NCBI RefSeq assembly: GCF_951230155.1
Contig: NZ_CATNVD010000006.1
Location: 109,441-173,440 of the forward strand
From: Parablautia sp. Marseille-Q6255
Lineage (GTDB): Bacteria > Bacillota > Clostridia > Lachnospirales > Lachnospiraceae
Direction: 5' to 3'
DNA: 64,000 nt
Positions 57,835 to 64,000 of this stretch are shown here, one piece after another. Below the pieces are notes generated by a model that was not told where the DNA came from, did not search any database, and saw only the letters and a list, made by a program, of their open reading frames with translations. Each line of letters begins with the position of its first letter. Within the stretch, counting starts at the first letter, position 1. The position numbers and the translations under genes are program-made.

Positions 57835-59412
57835 ATGGAAGAAAAGAAAATTATTGAGTTTCGCAACATCGTGAAAAATTTTGACGGGCAGATTGTTTTA
57901 AAAGGGGTCAATCTGGACATTTATGAGAAGGAGTTCGTGACGCTGCTGGGACCAAGCGGCTGCGGCAAGACAACACTTTTGCGCATTCTGGGCGGATTCC
58001 TTGATGCGGATGAGGGCAGCGTGATCTTTGACGGAGAGGAGATCAGCCATAAGCCTCCGTATGAGAGGGAGCTGAATACAGTATTCCAGAAGTATGCGCT
58101 GTTTCCTCATCTGGATGTATATGAGAATATTGCATTTGGCCTCAAGCTTAAGAAGGTCAGCAAGGATATTATCGACCAGAAGGTTATGAAGATGCTCAAG
58201 CTGATCGGATTAGAGGGATATGAGAAAAAGAATACAACGCTGCTTTCCGGCGGACAGCAGCAGCGTGTCGCGATCGCGCGTGCGCTTGTAAACGAGCCGA
58301 AGGTGCTTCTGCTTGACGAGCCTTTGGCGGCGCTTGACCTGAAGCTGCGAAAGGAGATGCAGTATGAGCTCAAGCGCATCCAGCAGGAGGTCGGGATCAC
58401 CTTTATTTTTGTCACGCATGATCAGGAAGAGGCGCTTACGATGTCGGACAAGATCGTAGTTATGAATAATGGAGAGATCCAGCAGGTCGGTTCTCCGCAG
58501 GATATTTATAATGAGCCGGCCAACCGGTTTGTCGCCAACTTTATCGGTGAGAGCAATATCCTTCCGGGGATCATGCTGGAGGATTATAAGGTGCAGTTTG
58601 ATGATAAGACCTTTGACTGTGTGGACTTTGGATTTAAAAAGAATGAGCAGGTAGATGTGGTGATCCGCCCGGAGGACATAGATATTGTGGATGTAAAGGA
58701 CGGAAAACTGACAGGAGAGGTGCTCAGTGTTCTGTTTAAGGGAGTCCACTATGAGATTATCGTAGAGACGGTTCCCGGTACGAGTGTGACGGTCAATATG
58801 CGCGTGATCCGCAGCCAGGATGTCACGAGCGAGGACGGCACAGAAAAGATCAGCGCCAACAATTTCTATGTGGATGTGGATGATGTAGAGGAGCTGGATG
58901 ATAAGGAGGTTATCGCACTTTCCAATGCACAGGCATGGAGAGTCGCAGATGATGAGTACGTCTCCATTGCGAAGGTAGAGTATGAGGTGGCAAAGGAGGA
59001 AGGGCAGTATCCGGTTACCTTTACGACTGTAAATGGAACGAAGATTGAACGGACGATCTATGTCGTCGATCAGCCATTTGTAAAGAATGAAAAGGCAAAC
59101 GAGGCGGTCATGGCATTTAATTTTCAGAAGACAGTGGATGAGATCCAGGAGTCTCAGGCGCTCGATACAGATCTGAAAACATGGGCAAACGCACAGGGCT
59201 GGAAGCTGAGTGATGAAAACCAGAGTGTGGATCTGAGCGTCGATTATGATTTCGATCCGGAGCAAGTGACGGAGGGGCTTTATAAGATCACGTTCTGGAC
59301 GACAGGCCGCGAAATGAAAATCCACACGACAGATTATTCGGAAGAAGGCCGGGAGGTCGGCCTGACCTTCTTTCCGGAGGATATTCATGTTATGTCAAGG
59401 GTGGGATACTGA
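57835..59412 (+). CDS. potA: Polyamine ABC transporter ATPase PotA with a large insert in its TOBE domain
   Basis: A 525-residue ATPase; PotA is usually 350-380. The nucleotide domain is standard: Walker [10 protein letters not shown], signature [15 protein letters not shown], Walker [14 protein letters not shown]-loop [12 protein letters not shown]. The TOBE domain starts normally ([24 protein letters not shown]) and its end appears at the very C-terminus ([20 protein letters not shown]). Between them, residues about 343-505, lies an extra beta-rich region with two similar units, 361-412 and 449-501, sharing NAQAW/NAQGW and a Y-x-V/I-T-F-x-T core that resembles Ig-like repeats of surface proteins. 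AAGGAG lies 12 bases before ATG 57835. Its stop overlaps the potB ATG (TGATG). Confidence 0.92.
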   Translation: MEEKKIIEFRNIVKNFDGQIVLKGVNLDIYEKEFVTLLGPSGCGKTTLLRILGGFLDADEGSVIFDGEEISHKPPYERELNTVFQKYALFPHLDVYENIAFGLKLKKVSKDIIDQKVMKMLKLIGLEGYEKKNTTLLSGGQQQRVAIARALVNEPKVLLLDEPLAALDLKLRKEMQYELKRIQQEVGITFIFVTHDQEEALTMSDKIVVMNNGEIQQVGSPQDIYNEPANRFVANFIGESNILPGIMLEDYKVQFDDKTFDCVDFGFKKNEQVDVVIRPEDIDIVDVKDGKLTGEVLSVLFKGVHYEIIVETVPGTSVTVNMRVIRSQDVTSEDGTEKISANNFYVDVDDVEELDDKEVIALSNAQAWRVADDEYVSIAKVEYEVAKEEGQYPVTFTTVNGTKIERTIYVVDQPFVKNEKANEAVMAFNFQKTVDEIQESQALDTDLKTWANAQGWKLSDENQSVDLSVDYDFDPEQVTEGLYKITFWTTGREMKIHTTDYSEEGREVGLTFFPEDIHVMSRVGY

Positions 59413-60249
59413 TGAAAAATATTTTCGCAGCTTGCGCTGCCGTATATTGTGTGGGCGATTCTGATGCTGCTCCTCCCGATGGGGCTGATCGCGGTCTACT
59501 CCTTTATGGAGGATGGAAACAGCATTGTTTCGTTCCGATTTACGCTGGAGCATTACGTCACATTTTTTACCGACCGTGACTTTTTGCTGATCCTCTGGCG
59601 TTCGATCGTTATTGCAGTGAAAACAACAGTCATCTGTCTGCTTCTGGGGTATCCTGCTGCGTATTTTATTGCGCGCAGCAGGGAAAAGGTGCAGAATATC
59701 CTGATCCTGTGTATTACGCTTCCTATGTGGATCAATATGCTTGTAAGGACGTATGCATGGATCGGCCTTTTGAGCGAGGATGGTCTGGTCCAGCGCTTTT
59801 TGGGACTGTTCGGGCTTGGAGATACGCAGCTGCTGTACACAGAAGGTGCAGTTCTGCTTGGCATGGTCTACAATTTTCTGCCATTTATGATCCTGCAGAT
59901 CCAGACGTCACTTAGCAAAATGGATCATTCCTTGCTCCAGGCAAGTGCAGATCTGGGCGCAAGGCCGGCGCAGACCTTCCGGCGCGTCACACTGCCGCTG
60001 TCTATGCCGGGGGTGATAAACGGCATTACGCTGGTCTTTCTCCCGGCAGTCAGCTCGTTCTTTATCCCGAAGCTGCTTGGCGGAGGACAGTATTTCCTGA
60101 TCGGAAATATGATCGAAAACCAGTTTATTACTGTAGGAGAATGGAATTTCGGAAGTGCGATCTCGATGATCATGGCGGTTATCATGATGCTTTTGATGAT
60201 GGCAGTGCGCCGCGCAGAGGTGCGCAATCAGGGTGGAAAGGGGGAATGA
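59412..60249 (+). CDS. potB: Polyamine ABC transporter permease PotB, start region out of frame
   Basis: A permease of the PotB class with six helices: WAILMLLLPMGLIAVYSFME, later LPMWINMLVRTYAWIGLL (the polyamine permease signature) and DLGARPAQTFRRVTLPLSMP (ATPase-contact loop). The frame begins in sequence as KIFSQLALPYIVWAILM, a natural PotB N-terminus, but has no start codon: two in-frame TGA codons precede it. The ATG at 59412, overlapping the potA stop and behind GGTGGG, is one base out of frame. Removing one A from the AAAAA run at 59415-59419 gives MKIFSQLALPY. The alternative GTG at 59449 would cut into the first helix. Confidence 0.85.
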
Positions 60250-60253
60250 CAGG

Positions 60254-62143
60254 ATGAAAAAGAGCAAACGTTCCTTCGGGAAGGTTTTAATGGCGCTTAT
60301 GATCGTGTTTTTTTACCTTCCCATTGCGTATATGATCGTATTTTCCTTTAATGACGGAAAATCTCTGACAAAATTTACAGGCTTTTCGCTGCGCTGGTAT
60401 CAGCATATGCTGGAGTCCGGCGATATGATGGAGGCGCTTTATACGACGTTTGGCGTGGCGCTGATCGCAACGCTCGTCTCAACCGTGGTCGGAACCATAT
60501 CGGCGATCGGCCTTAGCAGATCAAAAAAGCTTGTCCGGCAGCTTGTAGAGCAGGTGAACAATCTGCCGATGATGAATCCGGAGATCGTGACAGCGATCGG
60601 CCTGATGCTGCTGTTCATCACGTTCCGGATCGAGAAGGGCTTTATGACCATGCTGCTGGCGCATATCGCATTTTGTATTCCGTATGTGATGCTTTCTGTA
60701 ATGCCGAAGATCCGTTCGCTTGATCCGAATCTGGCAGATGCGGCGATGGATCTTGGCGCGACTCCGTGGAAAGCGCTGGTAAAGGTAGTTGTTCCGCAGA
60801 TCACTCCGGGGATCGTTTCGGGAGCGCTGATCGCTTTTACGATGTCTGTGGACGACTTTATTATTTCGTATTTTGTGACGGGGCGCGGAGTCAAGAACCT
60901 GAGTATCATGGTCTATACGATGAGCAAGCGTGTCAACCCAAGCATCAATGCGATCTCAACGCTTGTTGTCGTGATCATCACGATCGTCCTGCTGCTGATC
61001 AACATTGTACCTGTGATCGCCGCAAAGCGAGAAAAGAGCGAGACGACAGGGAAAAGAAGGATCCTGCCGGCTGCCGCGGCAGCTTTTGCCGTGCTGATCG
61101 TGGCAGTGTCTGTTGCGCGATTTGGCGGAGGCGGCGTGGAAAAGCCATATGCGGGACAGACGCTGCATATATACAACTGGGGCGAATATACCGGTGAAAA
61201 TATTCTCAGAGATTTTGAGGAAAAGACAGGCGCGACTGTCGTGATGGAAAATTTTGATTCCAACGAACAGATGTATATTAAGGTGGCAAATGGAGAATCC
61301 TATGATATACTCGTGCCGAGCGATTACATGATCCAGAGGCTGATAGAGGAAGACCTTCTCCAGAAACTGGATCACTCCAGGCTTGACTGTATGGATTTGC
61401 TCAGCGATGCGGTCAGAGGACTTCCGTATGATCCGCAGAATGAGTATTCTGTACCGTATTTCTGGGGAACAGTGGGAATCGTATATGATAAGACTAAGGT
61501 AGATCTGGCAGATTTAGAAGAGCAGGGCTACAATATTTTCCTGAATGAGAAATACAAAGGCGACATTTATCTGTATGATTCAGAGCGTGATTCCTTTATG
61601 ATGGCGCTCAAGGCGCTCGGATATTCGATGAATACGGAAAATGAGCAGGAGATCAATGCGGCGTATGACTGGCTGCTGCAGTGTGTGCAGACGATGGAGC
61701 CGGAGATCGTGACGGATGAGATCATTGACAATATGGCACAGGGCAGAAAAGCCCTTGGTCTGATCTACTCTGGAGATGCCACGTATGTGATCGCGGAGAA
61801 TGAAAATATGGGCTACTACCTGCCGGAAAGCGGGACAAACCTCTGGTCAGATGCAATGGTCATTCCGAAAAACGCAAAAAATCCGGAGCTTGCGCATGAA
61901 TTTATTAATTTTGCCACAGAATATGACGGTGCATATGACAACTCGAGCTACGTAGGGTATACTTCTGCAAATCAGGAGGTCATGGATGTGCTGTATGGAA
62001 CGGGCGGCGATTATGAAGGCATTGATTCCTATATTCCGCGCGCAGGCAATGAGATGGATGAGGTATTTGTCTATAATGAGGACACGAAGCAGATCATCAG
62101 CAATCTGTGGAGTCGGGTAAAGATAGCCGCGAGCAATGCGTAA
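60254..62143 (+). CDS. Fused polyamine permease PotC and substrate-binding protein PotD
   Basis: A 629-residue fusion. Residues about 1-265 are a PotC-type permease (MALMIVFFYLPIAYMIVFSF, DLGATPWKALVKVVVPQITP). A further transmembrane helix (AAAAFAVLIVAVSVARF) leads to a PotD-type binding domain outside the cell, residues about 305-629: LHIYNWGEYTGENILRDFEE, DILVPSDYMIQRL, FWGTVGIVYDKTKVD and GLIYSGDATYVIAEN. The fusion tethers the binding domain to the channel, replacing a free lipoprotein; it is known in other Firmicutes. AAAGGGGGA precedes ATG 60254. The operon has no separate potD. Confidence 0.92.
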   Translation: MKKSKRSFGKVLMALMIVFFYLPIAYMIVFSFNDGKSLTKFTGFSLRWYQHMLESGDMMEALYTTFGVALIATLVSTVVGTISAIGLSRSKKLVRQLVEQVNNLPMMNPEIVTAIGLMLLFITFRIEKGFMTMLLAHIAFCIPYVMLSVMPKIRSLDPNLADAAMDLGATPWKALVKVVVPQITPGIVSGALIAFTMSVDDFIISYFVTGRGVKNLSIMVYTMSKRVNPSINAISTLVVVIITIVLLLINIVPVIAAKREKSETTGKRRILPAAAAAFAVLIVAVSVARFGGGGVEKPYAGQTLHIYNWGEYTGENILRDFEEKTGATVVMENFDSNEQMYIKVANGESYDILVPSDYMIQRLIEEDLLQKLDHSRLDCMDLLSDAVRGLPYDPQNEYSVPYFWGTVGIVYDKTKVDLADLEEQGYNIFLNEKYKGDIYLYDSERDSFMMALKALGYSMNTENEQEINAAYDWLLQCVQTMEPEIVTDEIIDNMAQGRKALGLIYSGDATYVIAENENMGYYLPESGTNLWSDAMVIPKNAKNPELAHEFINFATEYDGAYDNSSYVGYTSANQEVMDVLYGTGGDYEGIDSYIPRAGNEMDEVFVYNEDTKQIISNLWSRVKIAASNA

Positions 62144-62365
62144 AATAGCAGGTGCTGCGTAAAAGGTCCTCCGGAGGCTGTGTGAGATGTCGGAAAACGC
62201 TGCAGTGCTTTGGTGATTTTGTCACAGAACAATGCAGAAGAATATGGTAAGCTCCTGTCATAACAAAAAAGACAGCAGTCGGGCAGAGGAAGGCTGTTGC
62301 AGGAACCTCACATGAGATGAGGCGGACCGCTGCCCGGTAAAGCAGATAATATAGGAGGTAACGAT

Positions 62366-62671
62366 ATGGCAGCATATAAGATCACAGCAGAAAATTATCA
62401 GGAAGAGGTAGTAAACAGCAGCAAACCGGTATTGCTCGACTTCTGGGCAAGCTGGTGCGGTCCGTGCAGGATGGTCTCCCCGCTGATCGATGAGATCGCC
62501 GATGAGCAGACACAGGTCAAGGTCGGGAAGGTAAATGTAGATGAGCAGCCGGCCCTGGCAGAGCAGTTTGGAATCATGAGCATACCGACACTCGTTGTAC
62601 TCAAAAACGGCGAGGTGATCAAAAAGAGAACGGGCGCAGGCTCCAAGCAGGATATCCTGGCAATGCTGTAA
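62366..62671 (+). CDS. trxA: Thioredoxin
   Basis: A 101-residue thioredoxin with the active site WASWCGPCRM and the cis-proline in MSIPTLVVLKNG. Length is standard. AGGAGG precedes the ATG. It is monocistronic; no thioredoxin reductase is next to it. In an anaerobe it serves as general disulfide reductant. The 220-base gap before it shows no clear promoter. Confidence 0.95.
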   Translation: MAAYKITAENYQEEVVNSSKPVLLDFWASWCGPCRMVSPLIDEIADEQTQVKVGKVNVDEQPALAEQFGIMSIPTLVVLKNGEVIKKRTGAGSKQDILAML

Positions 62672-62717
62672 AAGGCTTTGAAAAATCGCATATAGAAGGA
62701 CAGCGTCAGCGCACGGA

Positions 62718-62750
62718 AAAAGGAGCTTCTGTGTTCTGGCGCTTCCTTTT
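62718..62750 (+). terminator. Terminator of trxA
   Basis: AAAAGGAGC (62718-62726) pairs with GCTTCCTTTT (62741-62750) with one bulge, ending in four T's. Confidence 0.6.
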
Positions 62751-62908
62751 ATCTGCAAAGGTGTCATATACAAAAACAGAAGCAGTTTGCGAAAAGAGGT
62801 GGCAGGAAGAAAGGTTATCTGTTAGAATAGAAGAAAACACAAAGGCGATGTTCTGATACGAACGCATCGCGCGCGAGAGAGTTTGTCAGACAGAGAGGAG
62901 AAACTGAG

Positions 62909-63169
62909 ATGGTATACAAAAAAGAGTATGTAGAAGTATTTTTAAAAAATCAGGGACAGCTTTTTGATGAGCCGGTGGCAGAGACACTGGAAGAGGCAGA
63001 CGAGTTTCTGGATGAGTGTATGGCGTACGTTGCTTCTGGATATAAGGATGTGAGGGAATACTTCGAGGAAAACGGAGCAGACACCTCTGAGATGGACAGG
63101 GAAGAGCTCCTGTCACAGGCAGAAGTCTTTCAGATGCCGGATGGAAAATATCTGATCGTGGAAGGATAA
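62909..63169 (+). CDS. Small acidic protein of unknown function
   Basis: An 86-residue, strongly acidic protein (many Glu and Asp, few basic residues) that I do not recognise. It begins KKEYVEVFLKNQGQLFDEPV, continues with an E/D-rich helical middle (ETLEEADEFLDECMAY) and ends in QMPDGKYLIVEG. It has no signal peptide or membrane segment. GAGAGGAG precedes the ATG. Its good ribosome site and coding-like composition support a real gene. Neighbours (trxA, spoVAC) give no function. Confidence 0.72.
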   Translation: MVYKKEYVEVFLKNQGQLFDEPVAETLEEADEFLDECMAYVASGYKDVREYFEENGADTSEMDREELLSQAEVFQMPDGKYLIVEG

Positions 63170-63352
63170 AGCAGCAAAGGCGGAGGATATTCTGCAATAA
63201 TTCTGCATTTTACGGAAACGTCTGTTTTTATAGCCGGATGCGGATGTATCATATTGTCCGGATCCGGGCATACTGTCAGCAGGAAGACAGTGTCAGCGCA
63301 GATAAGCGGCATGCTTTTGGGACGCTGATGCGAAGGAAGGAAGAGTGGTCCT

Positions 63353-63820
63353 ATGACAGATATTGCGAAACAGAAAAAACAACAGGAGTATCAGGAATAC
63401 GTTAAGCGGGTTACGCCGACGCATAATCTGCTGCTGAATATGGTCAAGGCCTTTGTGACGGGCGGGGCGATCTGCGTGCTCGGTCAGCTTATACTGAACT
63501 GGTGTGAACGTATGGGACTGGAGAAGGACGCTGCAGGCGCATGGTGTTCTCTGGGGCTTGTTTTACTCAGTGTCCTGCTGACAGGTGCAAATGTGTATCA
63601 GAAGCTGGCGAAATTTGGCGGTGCAGGCACGCTGGTGCCGATCACCGGGTTTGCTAACTCAGTAGCGTCGCCGGCGATCGAATACAAAAAAGAGGGACAG
63701 GTATTCGGGATCGGATGCAAGATCTTTACGATCGCCGGGCCGGTGATCCTGTACGGAGTACTTACAAGCTGGCTGCTGGGGTTTGTTTATCTTGTGCTGA
63801 AAATGACGGGAGTGGTGTGA
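63353..63820 (+). CDS. spoVAC: Stage V sporulation protein AC (SpoVAC)
   Basis: A 155-residue membrane protein of the SpoVA channel, which moves dipicolinic acid into the forming spore and out again on germination. It matches SpoVAC by the N-terminal YVKRVTPTHNLLLNMVKAFV, GGAICVLGQLI, the GAGTLVPITGFANSVASPAI block and EYKKEGQVFGIGCKIF. Four hydrophobic segments are visible. In most genomes spoVAD and spoVAE follow; here a terminator ends the gene at once. GGAAGGAAG lies about ten bases before the ATG. It marks the organism as a spore former. Confidence 0.93.
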   Translation: MTDIAKQKKQQEYQEYVKRVTPTHNLLLNMVKAFVTGGAICVLGQLILNWCERMGLEKDAAGAWCSLGLVLLSVLLTGANVYQKLAKFGGAGTLVPITGFANSVASPAIEYKKEGQVFGIGCKIFTIAGPVILYGVLTSWLLGFVYLVLKMTGVV

Positions 63821-63839
63821 AGACACCGCTCCTTTTTAT
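63809..63839 (+). terminator. Terminator overlapping the end of spoVAC
   Basis: GGAGTGGTGT (63809-63818) pairs with ACACCGCTCC (63823-63832, one G-U pair) around GAAG, then five T's. The stop codon of spoVAC is at the tip of the stem. Confidence 0.88.
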
Positions 63840-63859
63840 TTGGGATGTCGGCGCGGTCA

Positions 63860-63940
63860 TTGCTTTTGTGAATCTTAGAGTATAATTATCATTGGCAAAA
63901 ATAAAGGGAAGAGATCGAAACCTCTTCCCAATCATACAGA
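63860..63940 (+). promoter_or_regulatory. Promoter and folded leader of the next gene
   Basis: TATAAT (63881-63886) follows a weak -35 (TTGCTT 63860-63865, spacer 15). The leader then has a hairpin GGGAAGAG/CTCTTCCC (63906-63913 with 63922-63929) and TCATACAGA (63932-63940), which is the perfect complement of TCTGTATGA (63981-63989) across the start codon of the following gene. Confidence 0.5.
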
Positions 63941-63985
63941 TTTATCTTATTGTTTAATTGCTGAGAAAAAACATAAGGAGTCTGT

Positions 63986-64000
63986 ATGATGAGTTCAATG
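63986..64000 (+). CDS. First codons of a gene cut by the window edge
   Basis: AAGGAG at 63975-63980 is followed five bases later by ATG 63986 and the codons for MMSSM. Only five codons are visible, so no product can be named. Confidence 0.35.

Noticed and set aside
1..64000. CRISPR arrays, prophage, intact insertion sequences, rRNA or tRNA genes
   Set aside because: No regularly spaced repeats, integrase, transposase, or RNA gene signatures were seen on either strand.

Overview
The window looks like a chromosomal segment of a spore-forming, strictly anaerobic gut Firmicute, most likely Lachnospiraceae. The grounds are strong AGGAGG-type ribosome sites, a trimeric [FeFe]-hydrogenase operon, a split transketolase, spoVAC, a CwlC-like amidase and several TRAP/ABC uptake operons. 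I did not recognise the species. No rRNA, tRNA, CRISPR array or intact insertion sequence was seen.

Layout. 1-4.7 kb: the start of a membrane protein, malic enzyme, and a GcvT-fold one-carbon transferase divergent from a PucR-type regulator. 4.9-11.1 kb: a sugar-acid type operon (DHDPS-family aldolase, HpaI-type aldolase, GntR regulator, TRAP transporter DctPQM, YhcH-family protein). 11.2-19.9 kb: a pentulose-type operon (ROK regulator, ribose-type ABC transporter, two-subunit transketolase, ribulokinase-like FGGY kinase). 20-26.5 kb: a dinD remnant, an HD-domain protein, a TrpXYZ-like ABC operon, a COG2509-like flavoprotein and a LysR regulator. 26.7-39.3 kb: mostly single genes (amino-acid symporter, CwlC-like amidase, mutY, glycosyltransferase, lipid kinase, glnS, a MocR regulator lacking its PLP lysine, a DUF218 protein, a HAD phosphatase, a chromate-type transporter pair and its LysR regulator).

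39.2-46 kb is the part I find most unusual. A membrane lysozyme is followed by a 570-base non-coding region with two promoters. Each promoter carries the same 12-bp element, in opposite orientation, directly against its -35 box. The first promoter reads into about 190 nt of foldable RNA ending in a strong terminator. The second reads into an operon for a FecBCD-type transporter, a SAM methyltransferase, an FmdE-family protein with a zinc ribbon, a DUF3786 protein and a protein of unknown function. This looks like an undescribed metal or metal-cofactor uptake system.

46-50 kb: glnA behind a leader hairpin, then an ABC exporter whose permease is split by a frameshift. 50-52.6 kb: an AT-rich accessory island (PhnP-like hydrolase, KTR-type remnant, TetR regulator with two operators, DUF5104-like lipoprotein). 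52.7-57 kb: electron-bifurcating hydrogenase hydCBA. 57-62 kb: a polyamine operon (XRE-cupin regulator; PotA with a duplicated insert in its TOBE domain; PotB with a frame disruption at its start; PotC-PotD fusion). 62-64 kb: thioredoxin, a small acidic protein, spoVAC and the first codons of a further gene.
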